A stretch of DNA of 64,000 bases from Streptomyces sp. P9-A2 (GCF_036634175.1 NZ_JAZIFX010000001.1:1612001-1676000), one strand, 5' to 3'. Counted from the first letter of the stretch, positions 26,161-35,415 are shown. Numbers and translations are program-made. The notes: generated from the letters alone by a model not told the origin.

Positions 26161-27183
26161 TCAGGTGCGGCGGCCCCTGCGGGACAGCAGGACCGCCGCG
26201 CCGCCCGCCGCGAGAAGGGCGAGGGCGCCGCCCGCGACGTACGGAGTCGTCGCGTCGCCGCCCGTCTCGGCCAGGCCTCCCTGGGCCGGTGCCGCCTGTT
26301 CGGCCCGCGCACCCTGGGGCTTGACCTCGGTGCCGGTGCCGGTGTCGCTGTCGCTGTCCGCCGGCGGCACGGCCGCGTCGGCCCGCTCCTCCTGCTCCGG
26401 ACCCTGTTGCCGTTCCGGCTCCTGCCGCGCCCCGGGAGCGCCGTGCGCGGGGGCCGCGTCGGTGCCCGGGGCCTCGCAGGTGGCCTCGGCGAGGGTGACG
26501 GTGCCGTTGACCTCGGCAACGTTCAACTTCAGCGGGTCGACGGACACCTTGAGCAGCAGCGCGGTGGCGGCGGCCGTGCGGGAGGTGGTCTCCGTCTTCG
26601 ACAGGTCCAGGCGGACCTCGCCGACGCCCGGCACCTTGACCTCGGTGGGGCCGGAGGCGGTCAGTTCGGTGCGCTTGCCGAGCACCGTCACCGTGCCGGG
26701 CAGGGTGACGGAGGCGAGCGGGGTACGGCCGGTCTCGCAGACGGCCTTGGAGGTGACCGTCTCGAGCTCGACGAGCGACAGCAGGGGAAGTCCGGGCAGA
26801 TGGATCCGGGCCTTGGCGAGGGTGGTGGAGGCCTCGGCCCTGTTCCCCTCGACCGTCGCCTTCGCGTCGGCCACCTCCGCGCGCAGCACGCTGAAGGGCT
26901 TGCCCCTGTCGACGCCCTCCAGGTCCGCGGTGAGGGCGGTCCTGCGCGCGCTCTGCGGCGCGTGGACCTCGTTGAGGGAGACCGTGAGCGGGACGTTCAC
27001 GGTCTTGTCGAGCAGGGCGACGTCGAGCCCGGTGCGCAGGACGACCGCACTCGCGCCGCCCTCTTCCCCGGTGGCCTGCGCCGTGCCCGCTCCGGCCAGT
27101 GCCGCGGGACCTGCGGCAAGGAGGGTGGCCGTGGCGACGACGGCCCAACGGCGTGCGGGCATCCGGAAGTTGGTGCTGTTCAA
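26161..27183 (-). CDS. SCO1860-type LAETG-anchored surface protein
   Basis: A 340-residue exported protein. A signal peptide (about residues 1-38, hydrophobic AVVATATLLAAGPAALAG, cleavage near AQA-TG) is followed by a beta-rich extracellular region, a Glu/Gln/Pro/Asp-rich wall-spanning segment (about 245-300), and the sortase signal LAETGG, a hydrophobic helix and the tail RRGRRT. LAxTG is the class E sortase motif of high-GC Gram-positives, so covalent cell-wall attachment is expected. Ligand unknown. The stop codon lies in the second copy of a direct repeat (cgccggtgtcaggt at 26123 and 26153). Confidence 0.9.
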   Translation of the reverse strand: MNSTNFRMPARRWAVVATATLLAAGPAALAGAGTAQATGEEGGASAVVLRTGLDVALLDKTVNVPLTVSLNEVHAPQSARRTALTADLEGVDRGKPFSVLRAEVADAKATVEGNRAEASTTLAKARIHLPGLPLLSLVELETVTSKAVCETGRTPLASVTLPGTVTVLGKRTELTASGPTEVKVPGVGEVRLDLSKTETTSRTAAATALLLKVSVDPLKLNVAEVNGTVTLAEATCEAPGTDAAPAHGAPGARQEPERQQGPEQEERADAAVPPADSDSDTGTGTEVKPQGARAEQAAPAQGGLAETGGDATTPYVAGGALALLAAGGAAVLLSRRGRRT

Positions 27184-27440
27184 AGTGGTGGGACCCCCAT
27201 GAGACGTGGGTGGGACCCGGAAAGAATGACCGCACCCGGAGGGGGCCGTCAGCGATCCGACAACACTTCACCCCTTCGTGGCGAGTCCGCCGATGTATTC
27301 GATTTCCGGGGTGTTCCAGGGGTACGGCCGTTCCCCTCTGCCGTCCGAGTGCCACCCGGTGGGCGGGTTTCGGCCATCGAACCGTGTCCTCCGAACCGGG
27401 CCGGGCCGTACCGGGCCATGCCGTCCGGGCCGCACCGGCC

Positions 27441-28532
27441 TTACGCGACCACGCGCCCGTTCAGTACCACCCGGCGCGGGTCCGCCAGCACCCGTACGTC
27501 GGCGCGCGGGTCGGAGGCGTAGACGACGAGGTCGGCCGGGGCGCCCTCGTCCAGGCCGGGACGTCCGAGCCAGGTACGGGCCGCCCAGGTGCCGGCCGCG
27601 AGGGCGTCGGCGGGCGGGATGCCGGCGGTGACGAGTTCGGCGACCTCGGCCGCCGCGAGGCCGTGCGGGAGGCTGCCTCCGGCGTCCGTACCGACGAAGA
27701 CGGGGATGCCGGCGTCGTAGGCGGAGCGCACGGTGTCGTAGCGGCGCTCGTGGAGCCGGCGCATATGGGCCGACCAGCGCGGGAACCTGGACTCGCCGCC
27801 GTCGGCGAGGCCCGGGAAGGTGGCGATGTTGACGAGGGTCGGGACGATCGCCACGCCTCGTTCGGCGAACAGCGGGATGGTGTCGTCGGTCAGGCCCGTC
27901 GCGTGCTCGACGCAGTCGATGCCGGCCTCGACCAGGTCCCGCAGGGAGTCCTCGGCGAAGCAGTGCGCGGTGACGCGGGCGCCCAGCCGGTGCGCCTCGG
28001 CGATCGCCGCCTCGACGGCGCCGCGCGGCCAGCAGGCCGACAGGTCGCCGAGGTCACGGTCGATCCAGTCGCCGACGAGCTTCACCCAGCCGTCGCCGCG
28101 CCGGGCCTCCTGGGCGACGTACGCGACGAGGTCGTCGGGTTCGACCTCCCAGGCGTAGCCGCGGATGTAGCGGCGGGTGCGGGCGATGTGCCGGCCGGCC
28201 CGGACAATCTTCGGAAGGTCGTCGCGGTCGTCGGTCCAGCGGGTGTCGGACGGCGAGCCGGCGTCCCGCAGCAGCAGGGCGCCGGCGTCGCGGTCGGTGA
28301 GCGCCTGCTTCTCGGCGACGTCGTCGGGGACCGCTCCGTGCCGGTCGAGGCCCACATGGCAGTGGGCGTCGACCAGCCCGGGCAGCACCCAGCCCTCGAC
28401 GGCCGTCACGTCGCGGGCGCCGGCGGGGCGGTCGTAGGAGATCCGGCCGTCGACGACCCACAGCTCGTCGCGGACCTCGTCGGGCCCGACGAGGATCCGC
28501 CCCTTCACGTGCAACATCGCGCGTTCGCTCAT
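27441..28532 (-). CDS. Amidohydrolase family protein
   Basis: A 363-residue metal-dependent hydrolase of the amidohydrolase superfamily. Metal-binding landmarks: VDAHCHVGLD near residue 60, TAHCFAEDSL, ECVEHATGL-type segment CVEHATGL, and the Asp in VGTDAGGSLPHG; the C-terminal strand DLVVYASDPRADV completes the beta sandwich. Related to imidazolonepropionase/prolidase-like members; the substrate is unknown. ATG 28532 is chosen over a further ATG 9 nt upstream. It is 21 nt downstream of the ABC transporter ATPase gene, suggesting cotranscription. Confidence 0.85.
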   Translation of the reverse strand: MSERAMLHVKGRILVGPDEVRDELWVVDGRISYDRPAGARDVTAVEGWVLPGLVDAHCHVGLDRHGAVPDDVAEKQALTDRDAGALLLRDAGSPSDTRWTDDRDDLPKIVRAGRHIARTRRYIRGYAWEVEPDDLVAYVAQEARRGDGWVKLVGDWIDRDLGDLSACWPRGAVEAAIAEAHRLGARVTAHCFAEDSLRDLVEAGIDCVEHATGLTDDTIPLFAERGVAIVPTLVNIATFPGLADGGESRFPRWSAHMRRLHERRYDTVRSAYDAGIPVFVGTDAGGSLPHGLAAAEVAELVTAGIPPADALAAGTWAARTWLGRPGLDEGAPADLVVYASDPRADVRVLADPRRVVLNGRVVA

Positions 28533-28553
28533 GCACGGCACTCTATTGAGCCG

Positions 28554-29414
28554 TTACGGGGACTTGCCGATCCGGTCGGAGCTCTCCTCCTCCACGTCCG
28601 CCATGGCGGGGTCGAGGAGCCGGGAGAGGAAGTGCCGGGTGCGTTCGTGCCGCGGAGCGCCGATGACCTGCTCGGGGGCGCCGTCCTCGACGATCACCCC
28701 GCCGTCCATGAAGACGACCCGGTCGGCGACCTCCCGGGCGAAGGTCATCTCGTGGGTGACGACCATCATCGTCATGCCCTCGTCGGCCAGCATCCGCATC
28801 ACCGCCAGCACATCGCCGACCAGTTCGGGGTCGAGTGCCGAGGTCGGCTCGTCGAACAGCATCACCTCGGGGCCCATGGCCAGCGCGCGGGCGATGGCGA
28901 CGCGCTGCTGCTGGCCGCCGGAGAGGGAGGACGGATAGGCGCCCGCCTTCTCCGCGAGGCCGACCCGCTCCAGGTTCGCGGCGGCGGTCCGGGCGGCCTC
29001 CGCCTTGCCCCGCTTCAGTACCCGGCGCTGCGGCAGCGTGAGGTTCTCGGTGACGGTGAGATGCGGGAACAGGTTGAACTGCTGGAAGACCATGCCGATC
29101 CGGCGGCGGGCGGCGTCGATGTCGACGTCCGGGTCGGTGAGTTCCGTACCGCCGACGTACACCTGACCCTTGGTGGGCTCCTCGAGCAGGTTCACGCACC
29201 GGAGCAGGGTCGACTTGCCCGAGCCGGACGGCCCGATCACGCAGACGACCTCGCCCCGGCGGATCTCCAGGTCGATGCCGCGCAGCACCTCGTTGCTGCC
29301 GAACGACTTGTGCAGCCCGCTGACCCGGATCTCCGGGTTCCCGGGCCGGCTCTCCGGCTGCTCGCCGGGCTGCCTGTCCGGCTGTTTGTCCGGCTGCTTG
29401 TCCAGTCGGCTCAT
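28554..29414 (-). CDS. Amino-acid ABC transporter ATP-binding protein
   Basis: A 286-residue ATPase of the polar amino-acid uptake (GlnQ/HisP) class. Walker [13 protein letters not shown] near residue 65, Q-loop [14 protein letters not shown], signature [15 protein letters not shown], Walker [16 protein letters not shown], and switch His in VVTHEM. The first 25 residues contain a degenerate Gln/Pro repeat ([20 protein letters not shown]). Its ATG overlaps the permease stop by 4 nt. Ligand class (polar amino acid) is from family; exact amino acid unknown. Confidence 0.92.
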   Translation of the reverse strand: MSRLDKQPDKQPDRQPGEQPESRPGNPEIRVSGLHKSFGSNEVLRGIDLEIRRGEVVCVIGPSGSGKSTLLRCVNLLEEPTKGQVYVGGTELTDPDVDIDAARRRIGMVFQQFNLFPHLTVTENLTLPQRRVLKRGKAEAARTAAANLERVGLAEKAGAYPSSLSGGQQQRVAIARALAMGPEVMLFDEPTSALDPELVGDVLAVMRMLADEGMTMMVVTHEMTFAREVADRVVFMDGGVIVEDGAPEQVIGAPRHERTRHFLSRLLDPAMADVEEESSDRIGKSP

Positions 29415-30244
29415 TTGACGGCCTCCTGGGCCTTGGCCTCCATACGGCGTACGACGAAGCCGAGCGGAACGGTGATCAGCAGGTAGCACAGGCCGGCGAC
29501 CAGGATCGGGGTGGAGTTGGCGGTCTGGCTGGCCAGGTCCCGGCCGTACTTGGACAGTTCGCGCTCCTCCAGGGTGACGCCGAGGAACAGCACCAGCGAG
29601 GAGTCCTTGAAGAGCAGGACGAGTTCGTTGGTGAGCGGCGGCAGGATGACCCGGAAGGCCTGCGGGATGATGATCGAGACCATGGCCCGCGCGGGCGAGA
29701 AGCCCAGCGAACGGGCCGCCTCCATCTGTCCCTTGGGCACCGCCTGGATGCCCGCGCGGATCGTCTCGGCCATGTAGGCGGCGGCCACCAGGCCGAGCGC
29801 GAGGGCGACCTTGCCGTAGGTGCCGCCGATGATCTCCGTACCGGGGAAGGCGAGCGGCACGGCCACACCGATGAAGATGAAGATCAGCAGGGCGGGCAGG
29901 CCCCGGAAGATCTCGATGTAGATGCCCGCCAGCCAGCGGTACGGGCCGACCGACGACAACCGCATCAGCGCGAGGAGCAGTCCGAGGCCGAGCCCGACGG
30001 CGAAGCCGGTCAGCGTGTAGATCACGGTGTTCTTCAGCGCCAGCGTGATGATGTCCGGGAACATCCGCTCGGCGATGTCGAGCTGGGCGAACTGGTTCTT
30101 CAGCCTGCCCCAGTCGGCCGAGGCCGCGAAGGCGGCCACGGCGGCGACGAAGACGACGTACTGGGCGCCGCGCGACAGACGGCGCTTCTGGCTCCGGGTC
30201 AGGCCCTTCTTCCTCAGCTCCGGAGGCACCTTCGTGTCGGCCAT
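29411..30244 (-). CDS. Amino-acid ABC transporter permease
   Basis: A 277-residue HisM/GlnP-type membrane protein with about five transmembrane helices after a basic N-terminus ([17 protein letters not shown]). The EAA-loop region [15 protein letters not shown] and [24 protein letters not shown] is typical of polar amino-acid permeases. It lies 4 nt downstream of the binding-protein gene and overlaps the ATPase gene. A single permease is encoded, so a homodimer is expected. Confidence 0.92.
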   Translation of the reverse strand: MADTKVPPELRKKGLTRSQKRRLSRGAQYVVFVAAVAAFAASADWGRLKNQFAQLDIAERMFPDIITLALKNTVIYTLTGFAVGLGLGLLLALMRLSSVGPYRWLAGIYIEIFRGLPALLIFIFIGVAVPLAFPGTEIIGGTYGKVALALGLVAAAYMAETIRAGIQAVPKGQMEAARSLGFSPARAMVSIIIPQAFRVILPPLTNELVLLFKDSSLVLFLGVTLEERELSKYGRDLASQTANSTPILVAGLCYLLITVPLGFVVRRMEAKAQEAVK

Positions 30245-30248
30245 GGGA

Positions 30249-31103
30249 TCAGGTGGCAGACGGTTCGGCGGCGGACTCGTCGTACGGGCCGATCCACTGC
30301 TCGTACAGCTTCTTGTACGTGCCGTCGGCCTTGGCGTCCGAGAGCGCCTTGTTGATGGCCTTCTGCAGCGCGGTGTTGCCCTTCTTCACCGTGAAGCCGT
30401 ACTGCTCGCCGGTGTCGAGGCTGTCGACGACCTCGAACGCGTCGGCGGTGGCCTTGTCCTTGAGCCAGCCCTGGACCACCGGGAAGTCGATGACGACGGC
30501 CTTGACCTGGCCGGTGCGCAGGCCGTTGAGGACGGCGTCGGAGGACTCGAAGGAGACCGGGTCGAAGCCCTCCTTCTTGACGTAGTCCTCGCCGGTGGTC
30601 TGTGCCTGGGCGCCGAGCTTGACGTTCTTCGACTTCACGTCGGCGAGCGAGGTGACGCCGGCCTTCTTGTCGACGAGGACGGCCTGGGTGGCGTTGAAGT
30701 ACGGGTCCGAGAAGTCGACGTTCTTCTTCCGCTCCTCGGTGATGGTCATACCGGCCGCGGCCAGGTCGCACTCGCCGGAGTTGAGGAAGGCACCGGTCTT
30801 GAAGTTCTCGAACGGCGTGTCGAGGATCTCCTGCTTCACGCCCAGGTCGTCGGCGACCAGGTCGATCAGGGCCACGTCGAAGCCCTGCACCTTGCCGTCG
30901 ATCTCCGACTGGAAGGGCGGGTACGGGAGGTGGGTGCACGTGGTGAGCTGCCCCGCCTTGGCGAGCTCGACGCCGCCGGCCACTGTCTTGGAGGCGCCGC
31001 CGTCCCCGTCGTCGGTGGAGGTGCAGGCGGTCAGGAGGACCAGCCCGGCCGTCGCGGTGGTGGCGGCCAGGACGCGGGTCCTGCGGCCGAGGAGCGTCTT
31101 CAC
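30249..31103 (-). CDS. Amino-acid ABC transporter substrate-binding lipoprotein
   Basis: A 284-residue family-3 solute-binding protein. The lipoprotein signal ends in lipobox LLTAC (Cys near residue 27). The mature part has THLPYPPFQSEIDGKVQGFDVAL, the family-3 opening, and FDVALIDLVADDLG. GTG 31103 is set by GGAGG 5 nt upstream. First gene of a four-gene minus-strand operon (binding protein, permease, ATPase, amidohydrolase). A near-consensus promoter lies just upstream (31138-31165). Confidence 0.92.
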   Translation of the reverse strand: MKTLLGRRTRVLAATTATAGLVLLTACTSTDDGDGGASKTVAGGVELAKAGQLTTCTHLPYPPFQSEIDGKVQGFDVALIDLVADDLGVKQEILDTPFENFKTGAFLNSGECDLAAAGMTITEERKKNVDFSDPYFNATQAVLVDKKAGVTSLADVKSKNVKLGAQAQTTGEDYVKKEGFDPVSFESSDAVLNGLRTGQVKAVVIDFPVVQGWLKDKATADAFEVVDSLDTGEQYGFTVKKGNTALQKAINKALSDAKADGTYKKLYEQWIGPYDESAAEPSAT

Positions 31104-31137
31104 TGAGGCCTCCTGGTAGGGAACAAATGAGGTTCTG

Positions 31138-31167
31138 ATTATAAGGAGAAGTTTGGGTTCCTCAAAC
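31138..31167 (-). promoter_or_regulatory. Predicted sigma-70-type promoter with overlapping inverted repeat
   Basis: On the minus strand TTGAGG (31160-31165) and TATAAT (31138-31143) are separated by 16 nt, close to the vegetative consensus and rare in such GC-rich DNA. The inverted repeat GTTTG (31151-31155)/CAAAC (31163-31167) overlaps the -35 region and could be a repressor site. It drives the amino-acid ABC operon. Confidence 0.65.
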
Positions 31168-31296
31168 CAAACCGATGGCCGCGGCGCTGTCCGGCCTAAG
31201 AACCGGGCGTGGGGCCGGACTTCCCGGCTGCCCGGCCGGCATCCCGAGGACCGGGGATACGCTCGACTCCGTCGAACCCGCACCCCGCACCCCGTA

Positions 31297-31353
31297 CTCC
31301 ATGCCCCATACCCCGTGGCCCATGCCCCGTGGCCCATGCCCCGTGGCGCCGTA
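31297..31353. repeat. Short imperfect repeats (ccatgccccgtgg)
   Basis: Two exact copies of ccatgccccgtgg plus degenerate ones (atgccccatac, ccccgtggcc) lie directly before the ribosome site of the plus-strand aminotransferase at 31379. Low-complexity expansion; function not evident. Confidence 0.6.
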
Positions 31354-31378
31354 GAGCCGTGATCTGGAGAGCAACGCC

Positions 31379-32482
31379 GTGAGCACCCACCCCTTCCTCG
31401 GCCTGGCCCCGCTGAGCGCCGCACACTTCGCCTCGATCGAGGACCGCGTGGCACGGCTGCTGCGCACCACCCAGGACGTCGTGATCATGCAGGGCGAGGC
31501 GCTGCTTCCACTGGAAGGCGCGATCCGCGCGACCGCCGGCCCCGGCACGACCGCGCTGAACGTCGTCACGGGCCCGTACGGGCAGACCTTCGGCGACTGG
31601 CTGCGGGACTGCGGCGCCACGGTGATCGATCTGGCGGTGCCGTTCCACACCGCGGTGACGGCCGGGCAGATCCGCGAGGCCTTCGCCGCGCACCCGGAGA
31701 TCGACTTCGTCTCCTTGGTGCACGCGGAGGCGGCCACCGGCAACACCAACCCGGTCGCGGAGATCGGCGCGGCCGTGCGGGCGCACGGGGCGCTGTTCTA
31801 TCTGGACGCGGTGGCGTCGATCGGGGCGGAGCCGGTACTGCCGGACGCGTGGGGCGTGGACCTGTGCGTGATCGGGGCGCAGAAGGCCATGGGCGGCCCG
31901 GCCGGCGTGTCAGCGGTGTCGGTGAGCGAGCGGGCATGGGCCCGTATGGCGGCGAACCCGCGGGCGCCACGCCACTCGTACCTGTCCCTGCTGGACTGGA
32001 AGCAGCGCTGGATCGACGGGGGCCGCACGGCACTGCCGCACGCTCCGGCCCAGCTGGAGATGCTGGCGCTTCAGGCATGCGTGGAGCACATCGAGGCAGT
32101 GGGCCTGGAGACGGTGACGGCACGGCACGCGGCGGCCGCGGCAGCGACCCGGGCGGGTGCGCTCGCACTGGGCGGCGGTCTGGAGCCGTATGTCCACGAC
32201 GCGGCTCAGGCGGCCCCGGTCGCCACGACTCTGCGGGTCCCGTCGGGCGCGGTGGCCTCCGAGCTGGTGGCCCGCGCCCTGGCCCTGGACCCGGCGCTGC
32301 CGCTGGCGGCGGGGGGCGGGGCGCTGGCGAAGGAGATGGTCCGCGTCAACCACTACGGCCCCGACGCGACCCGGGGCGCGGTCCGGGCGAGCCTGACGGC
32401 CCTGGGCACGGCGCTGGCGGAGCAGGGCCTGTCGGTGGACCTGCAGGGGGCCCTGCGAGCGGCCGACCACGGCTGGCGGTAG
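31379..32482 (+). CDS. Alanine-glyoxylate/serine-pyruvate-type aminotransferase family protein
   Basis: A 367-residue fold-type I PLP enzyme of the class V aminotransferase group. The cofactor Asp is in FYLDAVASIGAEP near residue 145 and the PLP lysine in CVIGAQKAMGGPAGVSAV near residue 167. VTGPYGQTFGDWL fits the phosphate-binding region. GTG 31379 has GGAG about 9 nt upstream. It is conserved next to the ectoine cluster in Streptomyces, though a link to ectoine synthesis is not established. Substrate unknown. Confidence 0.85.
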   Translation: MSTHPFLGLAPLSAAHFASIEDRVARLLRTTQDVVIMQGEALLPLEGAIRATAGPGTTALNVVTGPYGQTFGDWLRDCGATVIDLAVPFHTAVTAGQIREAFAAHPEIDFVSLVHAEAATGNTNPVAEIGAAVRAHGALFYLDAVASIGAEPVLPDAWGVDLCVIGAQKAMGGPAGVSAVSVSERAWARMAANPRAPRHSYLSLLDWKQRWIDGGRTALPHAPAQLEMLALQACVEHIEAVGLETVTARHAAAAAATRAGALALGGGLEPYVHDAAQAAPVATTLRVPSGAVASELVARALALDPALPLAAGGGALAKEMVRVNHYGPDATRGAVRASLTALGTALAEQGLSVDLQGALRAADHGWR

Positions 32483-33380
32483 CCGACCGCCGCCCGGCAC
32501 GGTCAGAGGCCCGACACGGTCAGACACTCGGCACGATCCGGCGTCGAGCACGATCCGGCGCCGGGAAGCCGGGAGTGAGGGGAAATCGCGCGCGGAAGTG
32601 TGAACCGGACGGCATCGGGGCGGACCGTGGACGGGCCGCCCCGGACACGCCCCGGGGCCGGACCGCGCCGGGCACTCACCCGGGTCGTGTCCCGCGTCGC
32701 GGTGCAGGGGGGGTCAGGCGTTGCGCGTTCCGGTACGAGGCTCCTGACGGTCTCCGGGGAGGCGGCGGTCCACGAGGCGCCCCGCTGAGGCGAGTCGAAC
32801 GCCCGGTCCGACGGAGCCACCGTCCCCGACCTGCGGATTCCGGCGCCTTGATCGGCCGCACCACCCGGCGGGACGCCCTCCTCACCCGGCCGGGGTGTCA
32901 CGTCGACCGTGACGGTCGGTGCCGGTCCTTTTCCGGAGCGCATCCGGGACGCATCCGGGGCGCATCCGGGACGACATCACAGCGTGACGCCGACGTAACA
33001 GAATGGAACGCGGGGACCGAGCGTAAATTCATGGGATTATCGGAAGCAGCTCACGGGTATTCTTCCCTGCCATTCTTCCGCTTATTTCAATATTACTTCC
33101 CAGGGCAGCTTCCCATCATCTTCTGCCCCCTTTCTTCAACCTTAAACGCATCGATTTTTCGCAGACCCGAACCGGCACATCCCAGACACCATCGCGGGAG
33201 TTACGGACTTGTGACCAGCTCCACAGGACGCCCGGTTCATGGCTTAAATCCCGCCCGAACAGGGGCATTCAACCAGGCTTCCGCTTGCGGCTTCACGCTC
33301 GCGCGATAACATGGACAAGCCACTCAGGTAACCCCGGCAGCCGATGCAATTTCGAATTTACCTGGGTAAGTTCAATTCAC
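32483..33380 (+). promoter_or_regulatory. Long leader/regulatory region upstream of ectA
   Basis: Nearly 900 nt without a credible gene. 32,494-32,562 holds short repeats (cacggtcaga, gcacgatccggcg), and 32940-32972 has three 11-bp units (gcatccgggac-like). From about 33020 to 33380 the DNA is clearly more AT-rich than anywhere else in the window. A predicted promoter TTGCGG (33285-33290)-16 nt-TAACAT (33307-33312) and the inverted repeat TTACC-TG-GGTAA (33358-33369) lie just before ectA. Confidence 0.6.
33285..33312 (+). promoter_or_regulatory. Predicted ectA promoter
   Basis: TTGCGG (33285-33290) and TAACAT (33307-33312) with a 16-nt spacer would give a leader of about 60 nt before ectA. 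The inverted repeat TTACCTGGGTAA (33358-33369) lies 11 nt before the ATG, where a Shine-Dalgarno is otherwise lacking. Confidence 0.45.
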
Positions 33381-33887
33381 ATGACTGCCGCACAAGCAGA
33401 CCCGCAAATCGACCGCCCCGCCCTGGCGGACGGAGCCGCGCTGTGGCGGATAGCAAGGGACTCGAAAACCCTCGACCTGAACTCGTCGTACAGCTATCTC
33501 CTGTGGTGCCGGGACTTCGCCGCCACATCCGCCGTCGCACGTGACGCCGGCGGGGAGCCGATCGGCTTCGTCACCGGATACGTACGGCCGGACAGCCCGC
33601 AGACCCTGCTTGTCTGGCAGGTCGCGGTGGACGAGAGGCACCGCGGCCGTGGCCTGGCCGCCGCCCTGCTCGACGGTCTGGTCGCACGAACCGTCGCGGA
33701 ACACGGAGTGACCACCGTGGAAACCACCATCACACCGGGGAACACCGCATCCGAGCGCCTGTTCACCGCGTTCGCCGAGCGCCACGGGGCCCGGCTGGAG
33801 CGCGAGGTGCTCTTCGAGGCGGAGCAGTTCCCCGACGGACCGCACGACCCCGAGGTGCTGTACCGCATCGGTCCCCTCTCCCCCTGA
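33381..33887 (+). CDS. ectA: Diaminobutyrate acetyltransferase
   Basis: A 168-residue GNAT enzyme that N-acetylates L-2,4-diaminobutyrate, the second step of ectoine synthesis. Family features: LDLNSSYSYLLWCRDF, TLLVWQVAVDERHRGRGLAAALLDGL (acetyl-CoA P-loop region RGRGLA) and ETTITPGNTASERLF. ATG 33381 has no clear Shine-Dalgarno. First gene of ectABCD; ectB follows after 88 nt. Product is a cytoplasmic osmo- and thermoprotectant precursor. Confidence 0.95.
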   Translation: MTAAQADPQIDRPALADGAALWRIARDSKTLDLNSSYSYLLWCRDFAATSAVARDAGGEPIGFVTGYVRPDSPQTLLVWQVAVDERHRGRGLAAALLDGLVARTVAEHGVTTVETTITPGNTASERLFTAFAERHGARLEREVLFEAEQFPDGPHDPEVLYRIGPLSP

Positions 33888-33975
33888 CCACCGGCCCCAC
33901 GCACACGGACCCGTGCGCCACTTCGCCGGCCCCGAACTCCCTCTGACTTCCCACGCCACTGAGGAGCGATTCGTC

Positions 33976-35247
33976 GTGACCATCACCCAGCCCGATCTGA
34001 GCGTCTTCGAGACCCTTGAGTCCGAGGTGCGCAGCTACTGCCGTGGCTGGCCCACCGTATTCGACCGCGCGCACGGCAGCCGCATGTACGACGAGGACGG
34101 CCACGAGTACCTCGACTTCTTCGCCGGAGCCGGCTCACTCAACTACGGCCACAACAACCCCGTGCTGAAACGGGCGCTGATCGACTACCTGGAGCGGGAC
34201 GGCGTCACGCACGGGCTCGACATGTCGACGACGGCCAAGCGCGCGTTCCTGGAGTCCTTCCAGAACTGGATCCTGCGTCCGCGCGACCTGCCGTACAAGG
34301 TCATGTTCCCGGGCCCGACCGGCACCAACGCCGTGGAGTCGGCGCTGAAGCTGGCGCGGAAGGTGAAGGGGCGCGAGTCGATCGTGTCCTTCACCAACGC
34401 CTTCCACGGCATGTCGCTGGGCTCGCTCGCCGTGACCGGCAACGCCTTCAAACGCGCCGGGGCGGGCATCCCGCTGGTGCACGGCACGCCGATGCCGTTC
34501 GACAACTACTTCGACGGCGCGGTCGAGGACTTCCTGTGGTTCGAGCGGCTCCTGGAGGACCAGGGCTCCGGCCTCAACAAGCCCGCCGCGGTGATCGTCG
34601 AGACGGTGCAGGGCGAGGGCGGCATCAACGTCGCCCGGCCCGAGTGGCTGCGTGCCCTGGCCGAGCTGTGCGAACGCCAGGACATGCTGCTGATCGTCGA
34701 CGACATCCAGATGGGCTGCGGCCGTACCGGCGCCTTCTTCTCCTTCGAGGAGGCCGGCATCACGCCCGACATCGTCACCGTCTCCAAGTCGATCAGCGGC
34801 TACGGACTGCCGATGGCACTGACCCTGTTCAAGCCCGAGCTGGACATCTGGGAGCCGGGCGAGCACAACGGCACCTTCCGCGGCAACAACCCGGCCTTCG
34901 TCACGGCGACCGCCGCCCTGGAGGCCTACTGGGCCGACGGGTCGGCGATGGAGAAGCAGACCCGGGCCCGCGGTGAGCAGGTGGAGCAGGCGATGGCCGC
35001 CATCTCCGAGGAGAACCCCGCCGCCGTGAAGGAGTACCGCGGTCGCGGGCTCGTGTGGGGCATGGAGTTCCACGACAAGGCGCGGGCCGGACGCATCGCC
35101 GCGCGCGCCTTCGAGCTCGGGCTGCTGATCGAGACGTCCGGCCCGGAGGGCGAGGTCGTCAAGCTGCTCCCGGCTCTGACCATCACGCCGGAGGAACTGG
35201 ACGAGGGGTTGACCACACTGGCCCGCGCCGTCCGCGAGACCGCCTGA
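33976..35247 (+). CDS. ectB: Diaminobutyrate-2-oxoglutarate transaminase
   Basis: A 423-residue class III PLP aminotransferase making L-2,4-diaminobutyrate from aspartate semialdehyde and glutamate, the first ectoine step. Landmarks: FFAGAGSLNYGHNNP, FPGPTGTNAVESALKLAR, LLIVDDIQMGCGRTG (cofactor Asp) and the PLP lysine in TVSKSISGYGLPMAL. GTG 33976 is set by GAGGAG (33961-33966). The stop TGA begins a 9-bp direct repeat (cctgaccgt x2 plus one variant) that places further TGA codons in frame. Confidence 0.96.
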   Translation: MTITQPDLSVFETLESEVRSYCRGWPTVFDRAHGSRMYDEDGHEYLDFFAGAGSLNYGHNNPVLKRALIDYLERDGVTHGLDMSTTAKRAFLESFQNWILRPRDLPYKVMFPGPTGTNAVESALKLARKVKGRESIVSFTNAFHGMSLGSLAVTGNAFKRAGAGIPLVHGTPMPFDNYFDGAVEDFLWFERLLEDQGSGLNKPAAVIVETVQGEGGINVARPEWLRALAELCERQDMLLIVDDIQMGCGRTGAFFSFEEAGITPDIVTVSKSISGYGLPMALTLFKPELDIWEPGEHNGTFRGNNPAFVTATAALEAYWADGSAMEKQTRARGEQVEQAMAAISEENPAAVKEYRGRGLVWGMEFHDKARAGRIAARAFELGLLIETSGPEGEVVKLLPALTITPEELDEGLTTLARAVRETA

Positions 35248-35270
35248 CCGTCCTGACCGTCCTGACCGCC
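35244..35270 (+). repeat. Three 9-bp repeats over the ectB stop codon
   Basis: cctgaccgt at 35244-35252 and 35253-35261 and cctgaccgc at 35262-35270. The period is 9, so TGA recurs in frame at 35245, 35254 and 35263, giving serial stops. Confidence 0.9.
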
Positions 35271-35333
35271 GGAATGTTCCGGCCGGTCCGGGCCACCCGG
35301 ACCAGGGTGACCACCTGAATCGTCTGCCGAACC

Positions 35334-35367
35334 GTCCGGGTCCCGGGCCGAGGCCCGGGACCCGGAC
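35334..35367 (+). terminator. Very strong hairpin between ectB and ectC
   Basis: GTCCGGGTCCCGGGCC (35334-35349) is exactly complementary to GGCCCGGGACCCGGAC (35352-35367), giving a GC-rich stem of at least 14 bp with a tight loop. It lies in the 168-nt gap inside the ect operon, so it may be an attenuator, a processing or stability element, or a partial terminator. Confidence 0.75.
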
Positions 35368-35415
35368 AGCCGGCAGGCAGTACCAGCACCACCACCGAGG
35401 AGGCATCGCAGCACC

